Source: Lachnospiraceae bacterium A4 (GTDB lineage Bacteria > Bacillota > Clostridia > Lachnospirales > Lachnospiraceae). Taken from it: DNA of 64,000 nt. The notes beneath the pieces are model-generated. The model saw nothing but the letters and a program-made list of their open reading frames with translations, had not been told where the DNA came from and did not search any database. Location: assembly GCA_000403215.2 (NCBI GenBank), contig KE159536.1, positions 43,295-107,294 on the forward strand, written 5' to 3'. Both the position numbers and the translations under genes were made by a program. Below are positions 52,138 to 62,023 of this stretch, in pieces (within the stretch, counting starts at the first letter, position 1; each line of letters starts with the position of its first letter).

Positions 52138-53310
52138 ATGGAAAAATTAAGACAAGTGTTAATGAAGTATATTGAACAAAATGAGCTTATTCTTGGTGCA
52201 ACGCTGAGTAATCCCCGCGACCGGGAACGGATTCAGAAACTCCGCATACGTCCAGTGCTTAGAAAGGAGGCGCTGTCCTATCAGGCGGAGAGGTTTGTGG
52301 GAACCAAGGCATATCACCAGAATCTTAGCCCAGACGAGCTTCCGCCATTGATTACAGAAGCGCTGGCAGCCGATTTCAGGCAGCTTGAGCTCTCTGCAGA
52401 GCGCCATAAACTGACGGTGCTTGTGAGCAGGAAGGGAAAACTGACCATCAAGGAACAGGAGGTTTTGGCGCAAACGAAGGACTTGGACTTATCACACAAT
52501 AAACAGAAGCAGTATATTTTACCGCAGGACAAGCCTGTGCCGTTTTTGGTGGCGCTCGGCGTGCAGAATGCAGAGGGAAAGGTGCTCAAGGCAAAGTACG
52601 ATAAGTTCCGCCAGATCAACCGTTATCTTGAATTTGTGCGCGATATCCTGCCCAATCTTCCCAAAGGGGAGGGGCAGCTTAAAATCATAGACTTTGGCTG
52701 TGGGAAGTCGTATCTGACGTTTGCACTGTATTATTATCTGAAAATCATGAACGGTTACGATATTGCGGTTGTTGGGCTTGATTTAAAAACAGATGTTATT
52801 GCAGACTGTCAGGCACTGGCGGATAAATTGGGATATAATGGGTTAAAATTTGAAGTAGGAGAGATTGGCTCGTATAAAAATAACGGGTGTGTTGATATGG
52901 TGGTGACACTTCATGCCTGCGATACGGCGACAGATTATGCACTCGCGAGGGCAGTACAGTGGAATGCACGCGTTATTTTATCGGTTCCCTGCTGCCAGCA
53001 TGAGATGAACCGCCAGCTTGCGTGTGACGCGCTCGCGCTGGTTCTGCGGTACGGGCTGGTGAAAGAGCGCATGGCGGCGCTTATGACAGACGCGGTGCGG
53101 GCAAACTTGTTAGAACAGTACGGATATGACACGCAGATACTTGAATTTATTGATATGGAACACACGCCCAAAAATATTCTGATACGGGCAGTACGGAAAA
53201 ATCACATGAAATACCATGCAGGGGCAAAGATGCAAGAGGAGCTTGCGCTGCTGGAGGAATTTCTGCATATCAGCCCCACACTTCAGACATTATTGGAACA
53301 GGTTGAATAG
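52138..53310 (+). CDS. SAM-dependent methyltransferase
   Basis: A 390-residue cytosolic methyltransferase of the class I fold, resembling the Methyltransf_32-type proteins. A 180-residue N-terminal helical/beta part ('QAERFVGTKAYHQNLSPDEL') precedes the SAM site 'LKIIDFGCGKSYLTFALYYY' (motif I, GCGKS). 'AVVGLDLKTDV' is motif II, and 'VDMVVTLHACDTATDYAL' and 'VILSVPCCQHEMN' are the later motifs. These 'HACDTATD' and 'PCCQHE' motifs are shared with putative RNA/protein methyltransferases of unknown target. The ATG at 52138 is preferred because the -10 box overlaps an in-frame ATG at 52129; neither has a ribosome binding site. It heads an operon with three secreted-protein genes. Confidence 0.8.
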   Translation: MEKLRQVLMKYIEQNELILGATLSNPRDRERIQKLRIRPVLRKEALSYQAERFVGTKAYHQNLSPDELPPLITEALAADFRQLELSAERHKLTVLVSRKGKLTIKEQEVLAQTKDLDLSHNKQKQYILPQDKPVPFLVALGVQNAEGKVLKAKYDKFRQINRYLEFVRDILPNLPKGEGQLKIIDFGCGKSYLTFALYYYLKIMNGYDIAVVGLDLKTDVIADCQALADKLGYNGLKFEVGEIGSYKNNGCVDMVVTLHACDTATDYALARAVQWNARVILSVPCCQHEMNRQLACDALALVLRYGLVKERMAALMTDAVRANLLEQYGYDTQILEFIDMEHTPKNILIRAVRKNHMKYHAGAKMQEELALLEEFLHISPTLQTLLEQVE

Positions 53311-53324
53311 ACGGAGTTGAGTAT

Positions 53325-55844
53325 ATGAAGAAGGTTATCAGCAAACTGGCAGTCTGCATTGTGGTTTTTGTCATCACGCTTTTTGTGAGCAGCAGTATCT
53401 ATAATCAGGGAAACAAGGAACTGACGACGAACATGGCACAGGCAACGCTGCCGCTGGTGCACATCACCACGAAGGGGATTGCGTACAATTATTTGCACGG
53501 ACTGCGGCAGGAGATGGACGGCAGTTTTTTCAGGGATACGATCACACCGCTTGGAGACGGGCGGACACTTGGATTTGTGATCGACAAATACGACAATGAA
53601 ATCAGCGACATCACCTTTGAGGTGAGAAGCATAGACGGTGCGCGCCTTGTTGAAAAAACAAAGGTCAGCGATTACAAGGAAACCGATGACAGGATTCAGG
53701 CGACAGTGACCATCAAGGATTTGATTGAGACGGGGGTTGAGTACAACTGGATACTGATGGTGAAAATCCAGAATGAGACGGTGCGGTACTACACGCGCAT
53801 TATTGACAGTGAGGGATACAACACCTATGAGAAGCTGCTCTTTGTCAGAGAGTTTCATGACAAGACTTTTGACAAGGAGCGCGCAAAGGACCTTGTGACC
53901 TATCTTGAGCCCAATTCAAAGGGCGATAACACGACGCTGAGCCATGTCGATATTCATAGCAGCCTCAAGCAGATTACATGGGCAGATTTAAATGTGTCCC
54001 AAATCTCAAAGCCGCAGATTGTGATTAGCGAGATTGAGTCACAGACTGCGTCTATCCGAATGCACTACAGAGTGCAGACAAAAGAAGGGAAAAAGACAGA
54101 CCAGTACAATGTGGTGGAGTTTTTCAGAATCCGCCACACGCCGGACAGGACGTATCTGCTCGACTATGAGCGCAGTATGAACCAAATCTTTGACCCCGCG
54201 GCAGATGTGTACGGGGGCAGCAAAATTATGCTGGGTATCCGCGACAGCAATGTGCAGATGATGGAGAGCGACGGCGGCTCAAATCTTGCCTTTGTCAATG
54301 AAAACCAGTTGTTTTGTTATCATGCAGCGGACAAGAAAATCGCGTATCTGTTTAGTTTTTATGACGGCGACGACCCCCGAAGCAATTACGACAACCATGA
54401 TATCAAGATTCTGAATGTGGACGAGACAGAGAATGTGCGCTTTATGGTGTACGGCTATATGAACCGCGGGCGGCATGAGGGCAGCATCGGCGTGCAGGTC
54501 TATGAGTACAATGGCATGCTCAACACCGTCGAGGAGTTAATCTTTATTCCATATAACAAGGCATATGCGACACTCAAAACGGATATGGAGCAGCTTTCTT
54601 ATATTAATAAGAATGGAATATTTTATATGTATCTGGACGGTTCGATTCTGGCGGTTGACTTGATGAAGCTCACGTGTGAGGAGATTGCCCAGAATTTGCA
54701 GCAGGGCAGTTTTCAGGTGTCCCATACCAACAAAATGCTGGTGTGGCAGAACTCAGCCGACGCGTATGACTGTACGAAGCTGATTTTGATGAACCTCAAC
54801 ACCGGGGAGACGCAGGAAATCGAGACATCAGGCACCAGCCGTATGCTGCCGCTTGGTTTTATAGAGGAGGATCTGATTTACGGTGTCGCGGAGTTTGACG
54901 ATATCCGTATTGACTTTTCAGGCTCTGTGACCTTTCCGATGAACACGGTCTATATTCAAAACGAGCGCGGTGAGGTGCTAAAGACGTACTCCCAAGAGGG
55001 CATTTATGTGACAGAGGCAGTAATCGAGGAGAACTTAATCTCGCTCATGCGGGTTGTGAAGCAGGAAGATGGCAGCTACACCAGCACGGCGGACGACCAG
55101 ATTGTCAACAACTTGGTAGACGAGCTTGGATACAACTCGTCGGAGGTGGTTGTGACCCAGACGTATGAGAAGATTGTCCAGCTTGTCCTCAAAAATGGCA
55201 TGGAGATTAAAAAACCGAAAAACACGAAACCGTTACAGGTGTTATTTGAGGGCGCAAGAGAGCTTGCGGTGGAGATCAAGCAGCCTGTAAGCCGTTATTA
55301 TGTCTATGGAAAATATGGGATTGACGGCACGTTCACCCACGAGTCGGAGGCGATTAACCTCGCCTACAGCATCAGCGGGACTGTAGTCAACCAGAACGGC
55401 GACTATATCTGGAAACGCTCTTCGCGCAGCACCCGGAATCAGATTATGGCAATCACAGGGAAACAGCGGGGAGAAGATAACTCTGATTTGGCGGTCTGCC
55501 TTGAGACAATCCTAGAGTTTTGCGGGAGTATTAAGAATGTGCAGCCCATGCTTGACCAAGGAAAGACCGTGCGGCAGATTCTGGAGGAGAACATCAACGG
55601 CGCGACAGCGCTTGATTTGAGGGGCGTGAGCTTGGACGCGATACTGTACTATGTCAATCAAGACATTCCGGTGCTCGTCTCGCTTGAAAATGACAGTGCG
55701 ATGCTGGTGATTGGATTTAACGAACTGAATGTCGTGGTGATGAATCCGCAGTCAGGAACGGTGTACAAGGTGGGAATGAATGATGCCACGGAGTTGTTCC
55801 GGCAGAATGGCAATGCGTTTATTACCTATTTAAAGAAAAAATAA
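53325..55844 (+). CDS. Secreted/anchored protein with C39-like C-terminal domain
   Basis: An 839-residue exported protein. 'LAVCIVVFVITLFVSSSIYN' is a signal peptide or anchor. The long central part (about 60-650) is strand-rich with WD/propeller-like 'LIYGVAEFDDI' and 'GIFYMYLDGSILAVDLMKLT' segments. The last 130 residues resemble a peptidase C39-like domain ('DLAVCLETILEFCG', 'RGVSLDAILYYVNQDIPVLV', 'NVVVMNPQSGTVYKV'). The Cys is present, but the usual His before 'VIGF' is replaced by Ser/Ala ('ENDSAMLVIGF'), so proteolytic activity is doubtful. ATG 14 bases after the methyltransferase stop. It may bind or process wall polysaccharide together with the following DUF5722 proteins; that is inference. 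Confidence 0.65.
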   Translation: MKKVISKLAVCIVVFVITLFVSSSIYNQGNKELTTNMAQATLPLVHITTKGIAYNYLHGLRQEMDGSFFRDTITPLGDGRTLGFVIDKYDNEISDITFEVRSIDGARLVEKTKVSDYKETDDRIQATVTIKDLIETGVEYNWILMVKIQNETVRYYTRIIDSEGYNTYEKLLFVREFHDKTFDKERAKDLVTYLEPNSKGDNTTLSHVDIHSSLKQITWADLNVSQISKPQIVISEIESQTASIRMHYRVQTKEGKKTDQYNVVEFFRIRHTPDRTYLLDYERSMNQIFDPAADVYGGSKIMLGIRDSNVQMMESDGGSNLAFVNENQLFCYHAADKKIAYLFSFYDGDDPRSNYDNHDIKILNVDETENVRFMVYGYMNRGRHEGSIGVQVYEYNGMLNTVEELIFIPYNKAYATLKTDMEQLSYINKNGIFYMYLDGSILAVDLMKLTCEEIAQNLQQGSFQVSHTNKMLVWQNSADAYDCTKLILMNLNTGETQEIETSGTSRMLPLGFIEEDLIYGVAEFDDIRIDFSGSVTFPMNTVYIQNERGEVLKTYSQEGIYVTEAVIEENLISLMRVVKQEDGSYTSTADDQIVNNLVDELGYNSSEVVVTQTYEKIVQLVLKNGMEIKKPKNTKPLQVLFEGARELAVEIKQPVSRYYVYGKYGIDGTFTHESEAINLAYSISGTVVNQNGDYIWKRSSRSTRNQIMAITGKQRGEDNSDLAVCLETILEFCGSIKNVQPMLDQGKTVRQILEENINGATALDLRGVSLDAILYYVNQDIPVLVSLENDSAMLVIGFNELNVVVMNPQSGTVYKVGMNDATELFRQNGNAFITYLKKK

Positions 55845-55859
55845 GGGAGAGTTGGAAGA

Positions 55860-57476
55860 ATGAAGGAAAACAAAAGAGCAGGACTGGCGGTTGTGCTTGC
55901 GCTGTTTCTCGCAGTTGTATTGCAGCTTGGCATTTGCGGCATAGATGTAGTACATGCTGCGGAGGCCGCGGTCACGGTAGAGCAGTGTGTGATTTCCGGG
56001 AAAAATGTCACAGTGACAGCCTCTAGCATAGCAGTGCCAGCGTCGGCAGATGAGACGTATTACCTTTTTGAATTAAAACCCTATGAGCTTGAGGTTGGCG
56101 CGCGGAAAGACTACTGCGCAAAGGCGCCTGCGGCAGCGTCGGCAGTTTTTTCCGTTCCGCTTCATCTCAACAGTGCTTCGTCAAAGCTGTATTCGCGCTT
56201 TGTGGTAACAGTGCAGCAAAATGGCAGCTTTGTGCCGGTGAGCAATGAGATGTACATCACCAATCCGGAGGCGGTGGCGGCAAAGTCAACCGCTTATCCG
56301 GCGAGGAGCAAAAAGGGGCTGACTGCCGACTGGCGCTACAGTGATGAGCTTGCCAGTCTGGGCGTGGGCTTTGCCTCTTATGAGCTGGACGTGAGCCGTT
56401 TCTTCACGGCGGGCGGGATACCATACACTTATAATGGAAAGACGTATAGTTTTAATGCGTCGGTAGTGCGCGAGTATGATGTCGTCTGCACCAGACTTGC
56501 GGGGGCAGGCTGCAATGTGGTCATGGTTATCAAAAATTCATATATCCCGGCGGCATCTGATCTGGTGGTTCCATCGGGGCGTTTGGCTGGAAAGAACTGT
56601 TATGCATTTAACGTCGATGAACAGGTTCCGACGGAGAAATTAGCGGCGCTGATGTCCTTTCTGGCAAACCGTTATTCCGGCTCGATGGGCACGATTCATA
56701 CATGGGTGATTGGCAACGAGGTCAATTCCAGTAATCCGTGGCATTATATGGGCAATGTGTCGGCGGACACGCTCGCCGCGCATTACGCCAAAGAATTTCG
56801 TGTGTGCTATAATGCCATCAAGAGCCAGAACAGCGGTGCGCGGGTGTTTACGAGCTTTGACCAGCGCTGGAACTACAAAGATGGCACGAGAGGGCAGTTT
56901 GCGGCGAAGGAGATTTTGGACACCTTTGCAGCATATATCAGCGCCAGCGGGAATATTGACTGGGGATTGTCGTTTCATCCTTATCCGGCGCCAATGCATA
57001 ACTGCCGTTTTTGGAGTTTTCCGTCGGAGTATGCCAGACTGAATTTGATTGACCATACAGACGACTCCAAGTTTGTCAATCCTGCAAACACAGATGTGGT
57101 GACAAACCATATGATGCAGCCTGCGATGCTTGCGCCAAACGGCGGTGTGCGGCACATTTTGATCACGGAGATGGGTTTTACCTCTTACAGCACCAGCATA
57201 CCGACCGACGAGCTGACGCAGGCGGCGTCTATTGTCTTTGCCTACAAACTGACTGACGCCAATCCGCTCATTGAGGGAATTGTGTTCCACAGGCAGGTAG
57301 ACCATGCGGCGGAGATCAAGGGCGACGGCATGGCGCTTGGTATCCGCACAGAAACAGGCGTCAAGTATGCATTTGGCGTGTTTGCAAATATGGATAAGGG
57401 AAATTCGCCGGAGTACACGGATTTTGCCCTGCCGGTACTCGGCATCACGAGCTGGGCGCAGGTCGGGCTGCAATAA
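55860..57476 (+). CDS. DUF5722 secreted protein 1 (GH clan A-like)
   Basis: A 538-residue secreted protein: signal peptide with cleavage near 'VVHAAEA', an N-terminal beta domain (about 35-140, 'YYLFELKPYELEVGARKDYC'), then a barrel-like DUF5722 domain. The barrel carries 'WVIGNEVNSSNPWHYMG', where Asn-Glu is the acid/base position of clan GH-A enzymes. 'GLSFHPYPAPMHN' and 'HILITEMGFTSYS', with Glu at the nucleophile position, complete the pattern. A glycoside hydrolase role is likely but not proven for this family. It lies 15 bases downstream of the C39-like gene and so is co-transcribed. Confidence 0.78.
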   Translation: MKENKRAGLAVVLALFLAVVLQLGICGIDVVHAAEAAVTVEQCVISGKNVTVTASSIAVPASADETYYLFELKPYELEVGARKDYCAKAPAAASAVFSVPLHLNSASSKLYSRFVVTVQQNGSFVPVSNEMYITNPEAVAAKSTAYPARSKKGLTADWRYSDELASLGVGFASYELDVSRFFTAGGIPYTYNGKTYSFNASVVREYDVVCTRLAGAGCNVVMVIKNSYIPAASDLVVPSGRLAGKNCYAFNVDEQVPTEKLAALMSFLANRYSGSMGTIHTWVIGNEVNSSNPWHYMGNVSADTLAAHYAKEFRVCYNAIKSQNSGARVFTSFDQRWNYKDGTRGQFAAKEILDTFAAYISASGNIDWGLSFHPYPAPMHNCRFWSFPSEYARLNLIDHTDDSKFVNPANTDVVTNHMMQPAMLAPNGGVRHILITEMGFTSYSTSIPTDELTQAASIVFAYKLTDANPLIEGIVFHRQVDHAAEIKGDGMALGIRTETGVKYAFGVFANMDKGNSPEYTDFALPVLGITSWAQVGLQ

Positions 57477-57490
57477 AACGCTCAATACCC

Positions 57491-57519
57491 TTGTCAAACG
57501 GCGGGGGAGATGCTATACT
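57491..57519 (+). promoter_or_regulatory. Promoter of the second DUF5722 gene
   Basis: TTGTCA (57491-57496), 17 bases, TATACT (57514-57519). The leader is about 90 bases. Confidence 0.6.
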
Positions 57520-57606
57520 CTTTATAACTGTTAACTATTTTAATTCATTTTCTTAGGAATCTATGTTATTTTGAGGGGATTCCGCACATAGGAGGTAGTT
57601 AGATTC

Positions 57607-59214
57607 ATGAAGAAGAAATTGACGCTCTGGGCAGCGCTGTGCATGGTATTTGTGTGCTTTATGTCGATGACCGCTGCCGCTGCGGGGACAGCAGCCATCA
57701 GCCAATGCATTATCAGCGGCGGCAACCAGATTACAGTCGTTGCGGCTGCGGACGGCGTGCCAAGTGATGACGGAAACCTGTATTTGTTTGAGATGAAACC
57801 GTATCAAAATTCTATTAGCGGAAGATCTGATTTCTGTGCGGTGACACCGAATGCGCCTACAGTGACTTTTGTGACAGCCTTGGATCAGGGAACAGCCAAT
57901 TCCAAGCTTTATTCAAAATTTGTAGTGGCAGCAGTACAGGGCGGTGCATTTGTACCGGTCAGCCAAGAATTTTATATCACCAATCCAGAGGTACTTGCCA
58001 CACACACCGCAGTGAATCCCGTTCCGCTTTCCATCAAGGGAATCACAGCAGACAATGCGGCGATGGTATCTATGCCAGACCTTGGCGTACAGCATGCAAG
58101 CTATGAGATGGCAATCGACCGATTCTTTCAGCCGGGACCTGCGCTTCCATACAATTACAATGGAAAAACATATAATTTTAATCAGGGAATCGTGGCAGAG
58201 TATGACATGGTTATGACCATTTTTGCTTCACAGAAAGTAGAAGTGACCATGAACCTTGTCAACTACTACAATGCAGCGACAGCGCTCACCGTAAAACCGT
58301 CTGGACGTGTGCCGGGTTACAGGCATTATGCGTTCAACACCGACGAGCAGCAGGGTGCAGAGTCGATCGCGGCACTGATGTCCTTCCTCGCATCGCGCTA
58401 TAGCAATCCGGCGACAGGACTGATCACAAACTGGATTATCGGCAATGAGGTCAACAATAATAACCCATGGTATTTTGCAGGAAACTTTAATGCGTCAAAC
58501 TTTGCACTTGAGTATGAGAAGGCATTCCGCATGTGCTACAATGCCATCAAGAGTGAAAATGCCAACGCGCGAGTGCTCACCTGTATTGACCAGCGCTGGA
58601 ACTGGGAGGACGGCACGGCAAACCAGTATGGCGCGAAGAAATTCATTGATGCCTTTAATATTGATGTGGTTTCCCACGGAAATATTGACTGGGGCGTGGC
58701 ATGGCATCCGCATCCGGTACCACTGACTGCTGCCAAATTCTGGGATATGCCAGCAAACTACAAGAGAATGAACCTGATTGACCACACACCGAACACCAGA
58801 ATGATCAATCCTCAGAACATGGAAGTATTCACGAGCTATATGAGCCAGCCGGCGTTCCTTGCACCGAATGGACAGGTTCGCTACATCATTATCTCAGAGA
58901 TTTTGTTTAACTCTATGACCTCTGACGAGGCGACACAGGCGGCGTCCTTTGCTTACGCATACAAGCTTGCAGAGAAGAATCCGCTGATTAAGGGCTTTAT
59001 CGTACACAGGACTATAGATAATCTCTATGAGAAAAATTCAGACAAGATTGCCTGCGGACTGTACAACTGTGATGCAAATGGTCTTGCGACCACACCCAAG
59101 ATGATGTACGATGTATTTAAGTACATTGACACACCGCAGTCAGCAGCTTACACACAGTTTGCACTGCCGCTAATCGGCGCATCAAGCTGGGCAGCGCTTG
59201 GCGTGAATCCATAA
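57607..59214 (+). CDS. DUF5722 secreted protein 2 (GH clan A-like)
   Basis: A 535-residue paralogue of the preceding protein with the same layout: signal peptide (cleavage near 'MTAAAAG'), beta domain ('LYLFEMKPYQNSISGRSDFC') and barrel. The candidate catalytic Glu residues are in 'WIIGNEVNNNNPWYFAG' and 'YIIISEILFNSMT'. 'VAWHPHPVPLTA' replaces the FHPYP motif. Codon usage is that of a well-expressed gene. It has its own promoter and is followed by a strong bidirectional terminator. The two proteins differ throughout, so the duplication is old. Confidence 0.78.
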   Translation: MKKKLTLWAALCMVFVCFMSMTAAAAGTAAISQCIISGGNQITVVAAADGVPSDDGNLYLFEMKPYQNSISGRSDFCAVTPNAPTVTFVTALDQGTANSKLYSKFVVAAVQGGAFVPVSQEFYITNPEVLATHTAVNPVPLSIKGITADNAAMVSMPDLGVQHASYEMAIDRFFQPGPALPYNYNGKTYNFNQGIVAEYDMVMTIFASQKVEVTMNLVNYYNAATALTVKPSGRVPGYRHYAFNTDEQQGAESIAALMSFLASRYSNPATGLITNWIIGNEVNNNNPWYFAGNFNASNFALEYEKAFRMCYNAIKSENANARVLTCIDQRWNWEDGTANQYGAKKFIDAFNIDVVSHGNIDWGVAWHPHPVPLTAAKFWDMPANYKRMNLIDHTPNTRMINPQNMEVFTSYMSQPAFLAPNGQVRYIIISEILFNSMTSDEATQAASFAYAYKLAEKNPLIKGFIVHRTIDNLYEKNSDKIACGLYNCDANGLATTPKMMYDVFKYIDTPQSAAYTQFALPLIGASSWAALGVNP

Positions 59215-59250
59215 TAACAGAATAAAGTAAAGAATAAAGTAAAATAGAAG

Positions 59251-59290
59251 CCCCTGTGCACAGACATTGAATTTGTGCACAGGGGTTCTT
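59251..59290. terminator. Strong bidirectional terminator
   Basis: 11-bp perfect stem CCCCTGTGCAC/GTGCACAGGGG (59251-59261 with 59275-59285), between convergent genes. Confidence 0.85.
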
Positions 59291-59350
59291 TTACTTTTTA
59301 TACGCAGACGCGTTCAGCGCGCAAGTAGGGGCTTCCCTGCTCGATTGTAA

Positions 59351-61129
59351 TTACAAGATAACATTATAGTACACTGCATCATGTGTCAATGCACTGCGCT
59401 TTTTATAGTCAAAGAGGAGATAAGCGGGGGTTTCCAGTTCCTTGATCTGGTCGGCAGGGCATTTTTTCCAGACGGGATAGGAAAATTGCTCAATGTGGGT
59501 CATTCGCAAAAGCTGTACAGAGGTGTACCCCCCATATCCGTTTAAAAATTGCGGTGCCTGCGCCTCCTTTTCATAAAAACTGCGCACTTTGTCCCGCGCG
59601 GGTTTGCAATCAGGGGCAAAGCTGGGTCTGCTTTTTAAGTTTTCACGCAGATACAAGTCAAAAGTAAGCAGCTCGGCAAACAGTGTACGCTTGCCTGCGG
59701 CGACAGTACATGCAAAATCCAGCAGTACTTGGTAGCGGTAACTCCTAGAGGGGGTGCTGGTAAAAAATCCATTGGTGCGGTAGTAGTCTGCGAGCGCCTC
59801 ATACATGTGAAACGGTGAGGCGAAGTACTGTGCCAGTACGGGGAGTGTGTGTGAAAACTGGCTGGAATTATAATACAGCTCTACCATTTCTTCAATACCC
59901 TTTAATTTCAGTAAATCGTCATAGGAAAGCCACTTGGTGTACAGCACTTCATAGGGCGGTTTACTGTTGTATACAATGCCATATTCACTGGCGAGCGCTT
60001 CCATCGGGGAACCCTTTAGCACTTTCAGAAAGCCGAGCTGTAGCTGGTCGGGCATCATGGCGTATACCGTGTTGAACGAAGCCGCGAAGCTGTCATAGTC
60101 CTCATAGGGAAGTCCGGCAATCAGGTCAAGATGCTGGTGGATATTCTGGAAGCTGTGGAGGACAGCAACCGTTTTGGCAAGTGCGTTCAGGTCCATGTGG
60201 CGGTGAATCGCTTTTAAGGTCTGTTCATTTGCAGACTGCACGCCGATTTCAAGTTGAAGCAGGCCGGGGCGCATACTGCGCATCACCTCAAGGTGTTCTG
60301 CTGTCAGCAAATCCGCCGCGATTTCAAAGTGAAAATTAGTGACACCATTGTCATTTTCTGCCAAGTATGTCCAAATTTCAAGTGCATGTGCTGGATTGCA
60401 GTTGAACGTGCGATCGATAAACTTTACCTGCGGCACCTGATTGTCCAGAAAATAGCGCAACTCTGATTTTACAGTGTCCATACTGCGCAGACGCACCTTC
60501 TTGTCGATGGAGGAGAGGCAGTAGGCGCACTGGAACGGACAGCCGCGCTGGGACTCGTAGTAGACAATGCGGTTCTGGAAGGCGGCGGGAAAACCGGCAG
60601 ACGGCGTGTACAGGAAGGGCAGGCGGTTGAGATCTACTAATCCGCGCTCGCCGGTAAAGCCTTCTTTGCACGCAATTCCCTTTATATCAGACAGTGCGGG
60701 CTTGTTCTCCCAGTAAGCGTGCAGCAGTTCGAGAAATGTCTCCTCGCCCTCACCGACCATGATGCCTGCAAGCTGGGGATAGGTCTGCAACAAACGCGCA
60801 GCATGATAAGAAACCTCCGGCCCGCCAAGCCAGAGTGCAGTGTCAGGCAGAACCTTTGGCAGCTCTTGTAAGAGCTCTTGCACAACCGTCCAGTTCCAGA
60901 TATAGCACGAAAAAGCCGCAAGCTGTGGCTTTTGCCGATAGATTTCGGCGAGAATGGTCTCCGCGGGCTGGTTGATGGTATATTCTGCAATCTCGAGGAC
61001 ACAGCCGTCTGGACGGTCTGGATAATACTTGTCCGCGTAGGCTTTCAGGCTGTAGAGTGCAGGATTCGAGTGAATGTATTTGGCGTTGATTCCGATTAAC
61101 AATACTTTGCCGGGGGTGTATGTACGCAT
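59351..61129 (-). CDS. B12-binding domain radical SAM protein (DUF4080)
   Basis: A 592-residue cytosolic enzyme. A cobalamin-binding-like Rossmann domain (about 1-160, 'VLLIGINAKYIHSNPALYSL', 'LWLGGPEVSYHA', 'IMVGEGEETFLEL') precedes a radical SAM core with CPFQCAYC (CxxxCxxC ligands of the [4Fe-4S] cluster), 'VKFIDRTFNCN', 'IGVQSANEQTLKAIHRHMDL' and 'DLIAGLPYED'. The C-terminal 190 residues form the DUF4080 domain. Members are found widely in Clostridia; the substrate is unknown and a methyltransferase-type reaction is likely by family. ATG at 61129 on the minus strand behind AAAGGAG. It is divergent from module 4. Confidence 0.88.
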   Translation of the reverse strand: MRTYTPGKVLLIGINAKYIHSNPALYSLKAYADKYYPDRPDGCVLEIAEYTINQPAETILAEIYRQKPQLAAFSCYIWNWTVVQELLQELPKVLPDTALWLGGPEVSYHAARLLQTYPQLAGIMVGEGEETFLELLHAYWENKPALSDIKGIACKEGFTGERGLVDLNRLPFLYTPSAGFPAAFQNRIVYYESQRGCPFQCAYCLSSIDKKVRLRSMDTVKSELRYFLDNQVPQVKFIDRTFNCNPAHALEIWTYLAENDNGVTNFHFEIAADLLTAEHLEVMRSMRPGLLQLEIGVQSANEQTLKAIHRHMDLNALAKTVAVLHSFQNIHQHLDLIAGLPYEDYDSFAASFNTVYAMMPDQLQLGFLKVLKGSPMEALASEYGIVYNSKPPYEVLYTKWLSYDDLLKLKGIEEMVELYYNSSQFSHTLPVLAQYFASPFHMYEALADYYRTNGFFTSTPSRSYRYQVLLDFACTVAAGKRTLFAELLTFDLYLRENLKSRPSFAPDCKPARDKVRSFYEKEAQAPQFLNGYGGYTSVQLLRMTHIEQFSYPVWKKCPADQIKELETPAYLLFDYKKRSALTHDAVYYNVIL

Positions 61130-61272
61130 ATAAAACTCCTTTGAAGTGTGATTTGCTTGGTTGGTCTGGAGTTATTATAACAGAAAGCGGGAGAATTTGG
61201 TACCGAATAATAGAATACATTGGAGGAAGGATTTTTTCTTGATATGAAATGCGGAAAATGATAAAACAATGC

Positions 61273-61301
61273 TTGAATTTGCAGGATTGAGATGCTATTC
61301 T
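61273..61301 (+). promoter_or_regulatory. Promoter of module 4 regulator/kinase genes
   Basis: TTGAAT (61273-61278), 17 bases, TATTCT (61296-61301), with GGGGGGAA as the ribosome binding site further on. Confidence 0.5.
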
Positions 61302-61327
61302 TTTATTAAAAATGGGGGGAATCAGCA

Positions 61328-61999
61328 ATGTATAAAATTTTCATAGTCGAAGATGACGAGATGATTGCGGCGGGATTAAAACGCCATCTGGAAAACTGGG
61401 GGTATGCCGTCGAATGTGCGCAGGATTTGGGAAATGTCATGCCGGAGTTCGTGCGGGCGGCGCCGCAGCTAGTCTTGATGGATATTAAACTGCCATTTTA
61501 CAACGGATATCACTGGTGCAGTGAGATTCGCAAGATTTCCAAGGTACCAGTCATCTTTTTGTCCTCCGCAGCCGACAATATGAATATCGTCATGGCGGTG
61601 AATATGGGCGGAGATGATTTTATCGCAAAGCCCTTTGACTTGGACGTCCTCACGGTGAAAATACAGGCAATGCTGCGCAGGAGTTATGATTTTGTGAGTC
61701 AGAGTGTGGTGCTCGAGCACCGGGGCGCGATGCTGAATCTCACCGAGGCGGTGCTGGTGTACGGCAGCGAGAAGCTGGAGCTGACCAAAAACGAGCTGCG
61801 TATTTTGCAGGTGCTGATGGAAAATAAGGAAAAGGTCGTGGCGAGAGACACGCTCATGACAAAGCTGTGGGAGAGTGACAGCTATGTGGATGAAAATACA
61901 CTGTCAGTAAATGTGAACCGTCTGCGGAAGAAGCTCGAGAGCGCAGGGCTTTCGGACTTTATACAGACCAAGAAAGGGATTGGCTACCGCATAGGGTAA
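61328..61999 (+). CDS. OmpR-family response regulator, BceR-like (module 4)
   Basis: A 223-residue regulator. Receiver: 'IFIVEDDEMIAAGL', Asp52 ('LVLMDIKLPFYNGYHWC', the BceR-type 'LP.(Y/F)(N/D)G..WC' signature), 'VIFLSSAADNMNIVMAVNMG' and 'DDFIAKPFD'. A winged helix (about 125-223) ends in 'FIQTKKGIGYRI'. The receiver features and the kinase that follows identify it as BceR-like. It should activate the downstream BceAB-type genes through the box at 63190-63203. Confidence 0.93.
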   Translation: MYKIFIVEDDEMIAAGLKRHLENWGYAVECAQDLGNVMPEFVRAAPQLVLMDIKLPFYNGYHWCSEIRKISKVPVIFLSSAADNMNIVMAVNMGGDDFIAKPFDLDVLTVKIQAMLRRSYDFVSQSVVLEHRGAMLNLTEAVLVYGSEKLELTKNELRILQVLMENKEKVVARDTLMTKLWESDSYVDENTLSVNVNRLRKKLESAGLSDFIQTKKGIGYRIG

Positions 62000-62023
62000 T
62001 CGGCATGGACAGGGAGGATTGGA

